NCBI GenBank assembly: GCA_023245755.1
Contig: JAHFJQ010000010.1
Span: forward strand, 1 to 14,304
Source: an archaeon
GTDB lineage: Archaea; Nanobdellota; Nanobdellia; SCGC-AAA011-G17; GW2011-AR17
Direction: 5' to 3'
DNA: 14,304 nucleotides
A model generated the notes under the pieces. It did not search any database and was not told the DNA's origin. It saw nothing but the letters and a program-made list of their open reading frames with translations. Shown piece after piece: positions 1 to 5,189 of this stretch; within the stretch, counting starts at the first letter, position 1; every line of letters begins with the position of its first letter. Position numbers and translations under genes: made by a program.

Positions 1-756
1 AAGAGTACTATCTAAATCACAGCTGCTTCCAGAAGACTTTCCAAAACAACCGTTATTCACCTGAAATTCAGCATCAGCAGCATTTTCATTTGCAAGCAAG
101 TAAAAGGTAGAAGAACTCTGATAAAGATGAGTAAGCACAACACTTCCCTCAAGAGTACTGCAATCAACAGTTAAAACAATGCCTGGATTTGCAGAAATAA
201 GTCCAGGTTGAAGACAACTATCAAGATCTAAAAAATGTGTATTACCGCAGTCTGTAAATACTCCTTCTTCTACAGCAATCTCAATTTCTTGAAGAGTATC
301 TTCAAGCTCATAGGAAACAATACAACTACCCGTAGCAGAAGTAACCACTTCTAAATCCCATTCTCCAGAAAGATCTGATGCAGAAAGAGCACTTTGATAC
401 CAAGAATTAATAGAATCAAAATCTCCATCACTTTGTAATTGATTTAATGCTAAAACAGCAAAGGCTGTATCAGTAGTAGTACAAGAAGAACTAGGATAAC
501 AATAATCTGTAGAAAGTTGAGAGGTAAGCCAGCTTTGGGAATCAGTAGTATCATAAGATTGAGTATCTAGAGCCATAACAGCTAAAGCTGTTTGTGTTAC
601 TTCACTATTCACCGAACCGTCACTGTTTATTTGGTCATAGAGCCAATCATAGCCATTTTGTGCAGAAAAGCCTGTAGTATTATCCTCTGCAAAGGCAAAA
701 GGGAGTAAAAGCACTAAGAATAAAACACTGAAAATAACTACAGACCTCTTTTTCAT
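1..756 (-). CDS. Secreted protein with alpha/alpha-toroid (prenyltransferase-like) repeats, N-terminal part
   Basis: The frame is open from the start codon to the window edge, so the C-terminus is missing; about 252 residues are visible. It begins with a signal peptide: basic MKKR, a hydrophobic run, then PFAFA followed by ED, with cleavage likely after about residue 23. Two helical repeats follow, with the pattern WL-x-Q...DG...T-x-T-A-x-A-V-x-A-L: one contains DWLYDQINSDGS and TALAVMAL, the other SWLTSQ and TAFAVLALNQL. This resembles the terpenoid-cyclase/prenyltransferase toroid, which in secreted proteins is usually non-catalytic or of unknown role. After about residue 120 there are beta-type segments with scattered Cys, probably disulfide-bonded outside the cell. 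Two Met codons are adjacent (759 and 756). GAGG at 766-763 is 6 nt from the second, so I chose 756. The promoter is shared with the divergent kinase-like gene. Fold assignment is by repeat pattern only. Confidence 0.75.
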   Translation of the reverse strand, partial: MKKRSVVIFSVLFLVLLLPFAFAEDNTTGFSAQNGYDWLYDQINSDGSVNSEVTQTALAVMALDTQSYDTTDSQSWLTSQLSTDYCYPSSSCTTTDTAFAVLALNQLQSDGDFDSINSWYQSALSASDLSGEWDLEVVTSATGSCIVSYELEDTLQEIEIAVEEGVFTDCGNTHFLDLDSCLQPGLISANPGIVLTVDCSTLEGSVVLTHLYQSSSTFYLLANENAADAEFQVNNGCFGKSSGSSCDLDSTL

Positions 757-770
757 CATATCCCTCTTTG

Positions 771-789
771 AATTCCTTTAAGGGGAATT
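771..789. repeat. Short inverted repeat AATTCC-N7-GGAATT
   Basis: Six-base arms, AATTCC (771-776) and GGAATT (784-789), flank a 7-base spacer. It lies between the shared TATA box and the minus-strand start, about at the predicted minus-strand transcription start. That position would suit an operator, but a six-base AT-rich repeat can occur by chance and no second copy was seen. Confidence 0.3.
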
Positions 790-791
790 AT

Positions 792-799
792 TTTATAAA
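792..799. promoter_or_regulatory. Palindromic TATA box (TTTATAAA) between divergent genes
   Basis: TTTATAAA is its own reverse complement and can face both ways. Its centre (795.5) is 26.5 bp from the ATG at 822, predicting a leaderless transcript for the plus-strand gene. Toward the minus strand it predicts a start near 769-770, giving a leader of about a dozen bases that carries the GAGGGA ribosome-binding site of the secreted-protein gene. It is the only strong TATA-like octamer in this gap. Confidence 0.6.
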
Positions 800-821
800 G
801 CTTTCTGTAATAAGAGAAGAG

Positions 822-1364
822 ATGGAACTCTTTGCTCGAGGAAAACGTTCATTGATTTACAAAGAAGGTAAAGTCATTATCAAAGAAGAAAGAAAAGATA
901 TACAAGCAATAAATCGTATCGAAAATGAAGCGGAATGGTTACAAATAGTAAATAAAATTGGAATCGGTCCAAAATTCCTAAAAACAGAGAAGAACAGACT
1001 TTACATGGAATACATTGAAGGTCCAAATCTAGAGAAATATCTTCAAAACCATCCTAAAAAAGACCAAAAGAAAATCCTAAAACAACTACTAAAGCAAGCC
1101 TATATGCTAGATACAATGAAAGTCAATAAATTAGAAATGCACCGAGTAACAAAAAATGGTATTGTAAGAAAAGGAAAGCTTACTCTTTTAGACTTTGAAC
1201 GTTGTAAAAAAACACCTGCACCTAAAAATGTGACACAAGCATGTCAATTTATATCCAAGTACTTCCAGTCAAAAGAATTACTCCAGAAAGCAAAGGAATA
1301 TAAACAAACCTACGCCGAAAAAAGCTATAAAGAGCTACAAAAATGCTTGACCAACATTTCATGA
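822..1364 (+). CDS. Predicted small Ser/Thr protein kinase (COG2112-like)
   Basis: A 180-residue kinase-fold protein. Visible landmarks are VIIKEE with a candidate ATP-binding Lys (about residue 21), a following NEAEWL helix with a candidate Glu, the hinge-like YMEYIEGPNL (about 61-70), and LEMHRVTKN followed by TLLDFERC (about 121-128), where DFE stands for the metal-binding DFG. The catalytic loop is degenerate: no HRD or HGD is seen and HRVTKN may fill that place. Length and the LDFERC motif fit archaeal predicted kinases of the COG2112 type, related to the RIO/Bud32 group, but Bud32 itself usually has a clear HGD. An upstream in-frame ATG at 768 lies before the TATA box; the ATG at 822 is at leaderless distance from it, so 822 is preferred. 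The 3' end overlaps the dimethylase gene by 22 bp. Activity is unproven; it could be a pseudokinase. Confidence 0.7.
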   Translation: MELFARGKRSLIYKEGKVIIKEERKDIQAINRIENEAEWLQIVNKIGIGPKFLKTEKNRLYMEYIEGPNLEKYLQNHPKKDQKKILKQLLKQAYMLDTMKVNKLEMHRVTKNGIVRKGKLTLLDFERCKKTPAPKNVTQACQFISKYFQSKELLQKAKEYKQTYAEKSYKELQKCLTNIS

Positions 1365-2065
1365 CTGATACAGAACTTTTACAACGAATTGTAAAAGCTG
1401 CAGCACTAAAAAAAGAAGACACTATTCTCGAAATTGGACCTGGAACTGGAAATCTTACCAAGCTTTTACTCAGAAAAGGAAAATCCCTTATCCTTATTGA
1501 AAAAGATAAAGAACTTCTCAAAAAACTTAAAGAAGAACTCAAAGAAGAAAAGAACATCACTTTTATACAAGCAGATGCAACACAACAAAAACTTCCAGAG
1601 TTCAACAAATCAGTCTCAAATTTACCCTACACCATCTGTGAACCCCTTCTCTGGATTTTTACAAGATACACATTTGAAACTCTCGTACTTGTCGTCCCAG
1701 ATAAATTCACAGAGTTGTTACAAGGATATACACCCTCACGCTTACAACTCTTAGTAGAAACATTCTACGAATTAGAATATCTCGAACGTATTCCAAAACA
1801 AGCTTTTGATCCACAACCAAAGGTAGAATCTGCACTCATTAGAATAACACGCAAGAAAACAACAACCAATTTTCTCAGAGAATTTCTTTCACAGTATGAT
1901 AAAAAAACAAAGAATGCAATCAAAGAAATACTCATGAAAAAAGGAAAAACAAAGTCTGAAGCACTGCAAGAAATTTCTTTTAGCCTTAGGCCTGCGCTTC
2001 AAGAAAAGAATATTATTACCCTATCCTTAGCAGAGATTAAGGAAATCCAAGCAAAATTTAAATAA
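1343..2065 (+). CDS. ksgA: KsgA/Dim1-type rRNA adenine N6-dimethyltransferase
   Basis: A SAM-dependent methyltransferase of 240 residues, slightly short for KsgA/Dim1, which dimethylates two adjacent adenines in the 3'-terminal helix of 16S rRNA late in small-subunit assembly. The N-terminus LDQHFMTD corresponds to the family's GQNFL-D motif. SAM motif I is EIGPGTG (30-36), an acidic SAM-ribose contact is in LIEKD (about 53), QADAT supplies Asp78, and the catalytic motif IV is NLPY (93-96). FDPQPKV (145-151) matches the family's F-x-P-x-P-K-V. The usual VQKE-x-A-x-R block after motif IV reads VVPDKFTELL instead, and the Y-G-x-L-S segment reads SRLQLLVET. The 22-bp overlap with the kinase-like gene indicates coupled translation. 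In many euryarchaea ksgA follows DUF655; here the two are about 7 kb apart. Family certain, exact target likely. Confidence 0.88.
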   Translation: MLDQHFMTDTELLQRIVKAAALKKEDTILEIGPGTGNLTKLLLRKGKSLILIEKDKELLKKLKEELKEEKNITFIQADATQQKLPEFNKSVSNLPYTICEPLLWIFTRYTFETLVLVVPDKFTELLQGYTPSRLQLLVETFYELEYLERIPKQAFDPQPKVESALIRITRKKTTTNFLREFLSQYDKKTKNAIKEILMKKGKTKSEALQEISFSLRPALQEKNIITLSLAEIKEIQAKFK

Positions 2066-2067
2066 AA

Positions 2068-2075
2068 TTTATAAA
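2068..2075 (+). promoter_or_regulatory. TATA box (TTTATAAA), leaderless promoter
   Basis: The octamer begins just after the dimethylase stop codon. Its centre (2071.5) is 26.5 bp from the ATG at 2098, so transcription should begin on or next to the start codon. The membrane-protein gene therefore probably has its own promoter, although it directly follows the dimethylase gene. Confidence 0.55.
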
Positions 2076-2097
2076 AGGAAGAAACAAGATAAAGAGG

Positions 2098-2913
2098 ATG
2101 TGCTATAGCAAAGAAGTACAACTCATAACAGGAACAATTATTCTTCTTACAACAGCATGGTACTGGTACAAATACTCTAAGATCTACAAAAAATCAAAGA
2201 ATAAATGGATGCTTCCCTTTCTTTATGCCCTACTCATGGCTCCTGTAATGATCGGACTCCATCAATTATTTGAATTCCTCACTCTAGTAACGGCAAACCA
2301 GATCATTTACAAAATAGGATTAATTTTTTCTATTAGTGCAATGTATTTCCTCATACGTTCTTTTGAAATCCTTTCAAATAGAAATATACATAGCAATATT
2401 GCGCTAGCCATCATAACAGCTGTAGCAATATATATCTTCATTAGCCCTCTGGAATTTAGTACCACCAGTTTTTATTTACAGCATAATTCTACCTATTTTT
2501 GGGCAGCAGCATGGTTAGTTCTCTTTATGTATTGGCACTTAAGTATATATTGGGCATACTCTACAGTCAAAGAGGAAAAAGAAAAGAAAATATTCTTGCT
2601 CTATACAGTAGCAAGTGTAGACATTTCTTTTATCCTAAGCACATTATATGTATTGTTCGGGTATTTCTTTTTCTCGCTAAACGTGTGTACTGATGCACCT
2701 TCAATTTGGTGTACTTTTTTTGTAGTACAAGCTTTTTTTATTCCACTAATATTGAGAAAGCTCCCTAAAAATAAAGAAAGAGAAAAGAAGAAGAAGGAAG
2801 AAAGCTCAAAAAGAACACTAGTCTACTTTCTAATATCAATAGCAATTGTAGCAATACTCTCAGGATCACTTCTGCTCTTTAGATGTTTAACCTGGAAATT
2901 TGTATTTCCCTAG
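2098..2913 (+). CDS. Polytopic membrane protein, MCYS start, DUF6629-like
   Basis: A 271-residue integral membrane protein with seven or eight predicted helices at about 8-25, 40-57, 68-87, 100-117, 133-150, 168-190, 200-218 and 243-261. A very basic Lys/Glu loop (about 220-240) precedes the last helix. Two features recall bacterial DUF6629 proteins: the start MCYSKEVQ, compared with MCFSA in that family, and GLHQLFEF in the second helix, compared with a G-x-Q-Q-x-x-E-G motif there. This comparison is from memory and tentative. Acidic or aromatic residues in membrane segments (HQLFEF, WYWYKY, FMYWHLSIYWAY) and the Cys pair in NVCTDAPSIWC may be functional. No transporter or enzyme signature is evident. 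The start is supported by the leaderless promoter. Confidence 0.75.
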   Translation: MCYSKEVQLITGTIILLTTAWYWYKYSKIYKKSKNKWMLPFLYALLMAPVMIGLHQLFEFLTLVTANQIIYKIGLIFSISAMYFLIRSFEILSNRNIHSNIALAIITAVAIYIFISPLEFSTTSFYLQHNSTYFWAAAWLVLFMYWHLSIYWAYSTVKEEKEKKIFLLYTVASVDISFILSTLYVLFGYFFFSLNVCTDAPSIWCTFFVVQAFFIPLILRKLPKNKEREKKKKEESSKRTLVYFLISIAIVAILSGSLLLFRCLTWKFVFP

Positions 2914-3028
2914 AAAGAGAAGCTGTTATAAATCACTATACCCTAAAGGAGAAACAACAAGATACTCCACAAAAAAGACAGCAAAAAAAGCCTTTAAATT
3001 CTTTTCTTTTATAGCACTCCATAATACA

Positions 3029-3034
3029 TTTAAA
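3029..3034 (+). promoter_or_regulatory. TATA-like element (TTTAAA) for the micro-ORF and RNase P gene
   Basis: TTTAAA centres at 3031.5, which is 25.5 bp from the ATG at 3057. The spacing equals that of the other leaderless promoters here. A second TTTAAA at 2993-2998 would start transcription near 3021, giving a longer leader. The whole 2914-3056 gap is A-rich and shows nothing else recognisable. Confidence 0.45.
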
Positions 3035-3056
3035 GCTACAAGAATAGGATATATCT

Positions 3057-3137
3057 ATGAAACCAAAGTTAGGACTCCGGTCTGTAACTGCGGACAATGT
3101 CTTTTTTGAAAGAGAAAGTAAAGATAGTGATGACTAA
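3057..3137 (+). CDS. Possible 26-residue micro-ORF directly upstream of the RNase P gene
   Basis: The frame reads MKPKLGLRSVTADNVF then an acidic/basic tail ending SDD, 26 residues in all. Its TAA (3135-3137) abuts the ATG of the RNase P gene at 3138 with no gap, a junction typical of coupled translation. Its own ATG is at leaderless distance from a TTTAAA element. The peptide is charged, has no membrane segment, and matches nothing I recognise. It could be a genuine small protein, a leader peptide tuning Rpp21 expression, or a chance frame in the 5' leader. The two positional coincidences are the only support. Confidence 0.4.
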   Translation: MKPKLGLRSVTADNVFFERESKDSDD

Positions 3138-3461
3138 ATGAAGAAAAAAATAGATCCAGAAAAACAAAAAAAACTCGCTATAGAACGTATCGAAATACTC
3201 TTTAAAAGGGCAGAGGACGTATTTACAAGAAATACAGAACGTGCAAATCGTTACATTGCAATAGCTCGGCGTATCGCAATGAAGATGAATATACGCTTAA
3301 CAAAAGTACAAAAAAGACATTTTTGTAAGCATTGTTATAGTTTTCTTGTATCTGGAGTCAATGCAACAAACCGAACCAGAAATGGAAAAATCATTACGTA
3401 TTGTAAGGTGTGTAAGAAATATACACGTATTCCACTAACCAAAAAATCTCTGAAGAAATGA
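3138..3461 (+). CDS. rnp4: RNase P protein component 4 (Rpp21/RNP4)
   Basis: A 107-residue subunit of archaeal RNase P, the ribonucleoprotein that removes 5' leaders from pre-tRNA; Rpp21 pairs with Rpp29 on the specificity side of the RNA. The N-terminal half is a basic helical region with the hallmark RANRYIAIARRIAMKMNIRL (about 35-54). The C-terminal half is a zinc ribbon with Cys pairs HFCKHC (63, 66) and YCKVC (89, 92). Length is normal. Start follows the stop of the micro-ORF without a gap. The last 27 bp overlap the convergent metalloprotease gene tail to tail. The presence of an RNase P protein argues against RNase P loss of the Nanoarchaeum type. Confidence 0.93.
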   Translation: MKKKIDPEKQKKLAIERIEILFKRAEDVFTRNTERANRYIAIARRIAMKMNIRLTKVQKRHFCKHCYSFLVSGVNATNRTRNGKIITYCKVCKKYTRIPLTKKSLKK

Positions 3462-3875
3462 TTTTGGTTGTTGTCCAGTAAGTTCCCTGTGCAGTTTATA
3501 CCACTCCTTCTTCAGAAACTCTCTTTCTACAACAAGGATATGAGAAAAGCCCCTTCTTTTGAGTTCACGTGTAACAATACCTCCAGCATGAGGATGCTTA
3601 TACAACTTAGGATGGGGACTTTGAAATCCATGCATGTAATGAACCAGCTCATGTGCAATCGTTGCATCAACCATTGCTTCTGGCACTTGCTCATGCATAA
3701 AAAGAGCATTCACAACAATTTCTGTATCTTTATTTTTAAGCATCTTAATATGCCCAAACTTATTTTTCCATCGCCCTTTAAAGCGAATATGTACGGTATT
3801 CTTTCTCTCTATATCAGGAAAGAGTAAAGTCCACATCTGATCAAGACGTTCTTTCAACCATATTTCATCTCGCAT
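3435..3875 (-). CDS. SprT-like zinc metallopeptidase (HELVH)
   Basis: A 146-residue soluble protein with a central zinc-protease motif, AHELVHYMHG: His75 and His79 as zinc ligands and Glu76 as catalytic base. A His-rich stretch, KLYKHPHAGG (about 91-99), could supply the third ligand about 17 residues downstream, as in minimal SprT-like or gluzincin-like proteases. A beta-rich segment before the motif (VHIRFKGRW to TEIVVNALF) fits the fold's sheet. No signal peptide or membrane segment is present, so it should be cytosolic. A role in degrading DNA-protein crosslinks, as for Spartan/SprT, is only an analogy; a C-terminal zinc ribbon or DNA-binding tail is absent. The start is at leaderless distance from an ATTATAAA box. 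Its 3' end overlaps the RNase P gene by 27 bp. Confidence 0.75.
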   Translation of the reverse strand: MRDEIWLKERLDQMWTLLFPDIERKNTVHIRFKGRWKNKFGHIKMLKNKDTEIVVNALFMHEQVPEAMVDATIAHELVHYMHGFQSPHPKLYKHPHAGGIVTRELKRRGFSHILVVEREFLKKEWYKLHRELTGQQPKSFLQRFFG

Positions 3876-3888
3876 AAAAGTTTAAAAG

Positions 3889-3895
3889 AAAAAAA
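3889..3895 (-). terminator. Oligo-T run downstream of the ribosomal operon
   Basis: On the minus strand a run of seven T lies 15-21 nt beyond the stop of the 214-aa gene, followed by a second run of four T. Archaeal RNA polymerase terminates at such T tracts without a hairpin. The run sits between the TATA box and start codon of the metalloprotease gene, so operon end and next promoter overlap. Confidence 0.35.
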
Positions 3896-3896
3896 C

Positions 3897-3904
3897 TTTA
3901 TAAT
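3897..3904 (-). promoter_or_regulatory. TATA box (ATTATAAA) for the metalloprotease gene
   Basis: Read on the minus strand, ATTATAAA centres at 3900.5, 25.5 bp from the ATG at 3875. This predicts a leaderless transcript. The next gene upstream ends at 3910, only six bases from the box, so the promoter is squeezed into the 34-bp gap. Confidence 0.5.
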
Positions 3905-3909
3905 GATTT

Positions 3910-4554
3910 CTACAATAAAGTAAGTGCTTCATCAAAAGAAACAACTCTTCCACCAGTTTGTGGAACGAGTCCTAATGCTTGAGCTTTATCTTCAGTATTA
4001 CCTTCTACACATAATTCATCAATGTAGCATAAATCAATATCTGGAAAAGTTTTCTTCATCACATTTCCCCAATTCACCACACAACGAGAGAATACCCCAC
4101 CAGCTATAAGATGGAGAGCATGACTATAAGGAGCAAATGCTTTTTTATGAGAATGTTGAAAAAGTAATCCAGGATACTCTCTGGTAATGCTTGGCATACC
4201 CTCTAAAGTTTCTGCTTCATCAGCAAGGGGCACTCCTCCATTATACGTCCAATATTCGTGAAAATGGGGATTTTCATTATCATTAGCAACAAGAGAAGCA
4301 AGACCAGAGTGTTCTAGATGAGAAGTTGTTAATGAGTGAAGGAGTCGTAATGTAACATCAGTTGAAGCTTGCCCTAAAAGAAGTTCCCGTACACAAATCA
4401 GCGGAGATTGACGAACAACAACTCTATCTGCAACATACTTTAAACCAGCTAAAGTCTTTTGACCATAATGAAGATCATACCAAATATGATCCTTACCCTC
4501 CCAACTAAAGAAAAAAGTTTCTGGATGTACAACAGTAAATACAACTGGTCTCAT
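3910..4554 (-). CDS. Unrecognised 214-aa soluble protein at the end of the rpoN operon
   Basis: I do not recognise this protein with confidence. It is soluble, with no signal peptide or membrane helix, and rich in His and aromatic residues: VVHPETFFF (8-16), HFHEYW (97-102), FQHSHKKAF (132-140), then GGVFSRCVV (152-160) and CYIDELCVEG (176-185). It ends in GGRVVSFDEAL. The N-terminal VVHPETFFF and the Lys then Cys order loosely recall isochorismatase-like cysteine hydrolases, but the Asp expected near the N-terminus would be His10 and the Lys-Cys spacing does not fit well, so this is weak. It lies 24 bp after rpoN, where many archaea carry rpoK, eno or rps2. It could be an operon member or a separately transcribed gene, as a weak TATA-like octamer lies at leaderless distance. 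Confidence 0.65.
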   Translation of the reverse strand: MRPVVFTVVHPETFFFSWEGKDHIWYDLHYGQKTLAGLKYVADRVVVRQSPLICVRELLLGQASTDVTLRLLHSLTTSHLEHSGLASLVANDNENPHFHEYWTYNGGVPLADEAETLEGMPSITREYPGLLFQHSHKKAFAPYSHALHLIAGGVFSRCVVNWGNVMKKTFPDIDLCYIDELCVEGNTEDKAQALGLVPQTGGRVVSFDEALTLL

Positions 4555-4575
4555 TCAATTCCCAGTTCATCAAAG

Positions 4576-4583
4576 AATTTATC
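4576..4583 (-). promoter_or_regulatory. Weak TATA-like octamer (GATAAATT) before the 214-aa gene
   Basis: On the minus strand GATAAATT centres at 4579.5, 25.5 bp from the ATG at 4554, and overlaps the rpoN stop codon. Spacing fits the leaderless pattern but the sequence is a poor TATA box, so read-through from the operon is at least as likely. Confidence 0.25.
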
Positions 4584-4776
4584 CCTTCTTAAACTTGGAG
4601 ATCTCATCAATAAGATCAACGTGTCCCATGAATTGTGCTCTACAACAGTATCTGACAAGACCTAAGTCATTCATAACCTTTGCAGATGCTTCTCCTTGCG
4701 CAATTCTTCTCTTATACTCTTCCCACAATTGTGCAATAGGTTTTCCACAACTGTGACATCGAATAGGGATTATCAT
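4579..4776 (-). CDS. rpoN: DNA-directed RNA polymerase subunit N (Rpo10/Rpb10)
   Basis: A 65-residue zinc-binding subunit of archaeal RNA polymerase, orthologous to eukaryotic Rpb10, which helps hold the Rpo3-Rpo11 assembly platform to the large subunits. The canonical start MIIPIRCHSCGK has Cys7 and Cys10, and LVRYCCR has Cys44 and Cys45; together they form the family's atypical zinc bundle. GHVDLIDEI near the C-terminus is also conserved. Length is normal. It follows rps9 by 14 bp, in the ancestral archaeal order rpl13-rps9-rpoN. A good Shine-Dalgarno sequence that abuts the rps9 stop codon sets the start. Confidence 0.95.
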   Translation of the reverse strand: MIIPIRCHSCGKPIAQLWEEYKRRIAQGEASAKVMNDLGLVRYCCRAQFMGHVDLIDEISKFKKG

Positions 4777-4784
4777 TATTTTGG

Positions 4785-4790
4785 TCTCCT
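4785..4790 (-). promoter_or_regulatory. Shine-Dalgarno AGGAGA for rpoN
   Basis: On the minus strand AGGAGA ends 8 nt before the rpoN ATG and directly abuts the rps9 stop codon. It contrasts with the leaderless first genes of the window and shows that internal cistrons use ribosome binding sites. Confidence 0.6.
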
Positions 4791-5189
4791 TTAACGGTAT
4801 GATTTCTGACGTGCAGCTCTAGGTTTGGAATCGTTAGGTTTAGAAGCTTCTGCTCTTCTTGTATCTGCAACTAAAAGATGCCTATCATAATCTAAAAATT
4901 TTTGTTTCAATGCTTTAGAGCCACTATGTTGAACAAGAGCTCGAGCAACAACAAGGCGTACTGCTTCTGCTTGAGAATGCCATCCGCCACCTTGTACATG
5001 AATTTCAATATCGACACTTTTACAAAGATCTCCTGCAAGAACAAGAGGCTCCATAATCATAAGTTTTGCAAGTTGTGGAGTTACTCCTTCAAGTGTTAAA
5101 GCATTAACTCGAACAACTCCTTTTCCTTCTTTCAATCGTGCACGAGCAACAGCTCGTTTTCTTTTTCCTGAGACTTGTACAACTTTCAT
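4791..5189 (-). CDS. rps9: Small-subunit ribosomal protein uS9 (S9)
   Basis: A 132-residue uS9, whose C-terminal tail reaches the P-site tRNA anticodon region of the 30S subunit. Family marks are the opening VSGKRKRAVARARLKEGKG, the central HVQGGGWHSQAEAVRLVVARAL (about 64-85, G-G-G followed by SQ-A-A-R), and the basic end RAARQKSYR, whose K-S-Y-R matches the usual terminal K-x-R. The Ala/Ser-rich, Pro-containing stretch before the end is typical of archaeal uS9. Its ATG overlaps the rpl13 stop codon (ATGA), and AGGTGG lies upstream, so translation is probably coupled. Confidence 0.95.
   Translation of the reverse strand: MKVVQVSGKRKRAVARARLKEGKGVVRVNALTLEGVTPQLAKLMIMEPLVLAGDLCKSVDIEIHVQGGGWHSQAEAVRLVVARALVQHSGSKALKQKFLDYDRHLLVADTRRAEASKPNDSKPRAARQKSYR

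Noticed and set aside
768..821. In-frame upstream ATG that would extend the kinase-like protein by 18 residues
   Set aside because: It lies upstream of the TATA box at 792-799, which is at leaderless distance from the ATG at 822; the extension has no kinase-like character.
2900..3109. 69-residue frame downstream of the membrane protein with a CNCGQC end
   Set aside because: It begins inside the membrane-protein gene, has no ribosome-binding site, and overlaps the promoter and start of the better-placed 3057 frame. The Cys cluster is probably chance.
3127..3133. GTGATGA resembling the C box of a C/D guide RNA
   Set aside because: No CTGA D box at a suitable distance downstream, and the motif lies in the micro-ORF/Rpp21 junction.
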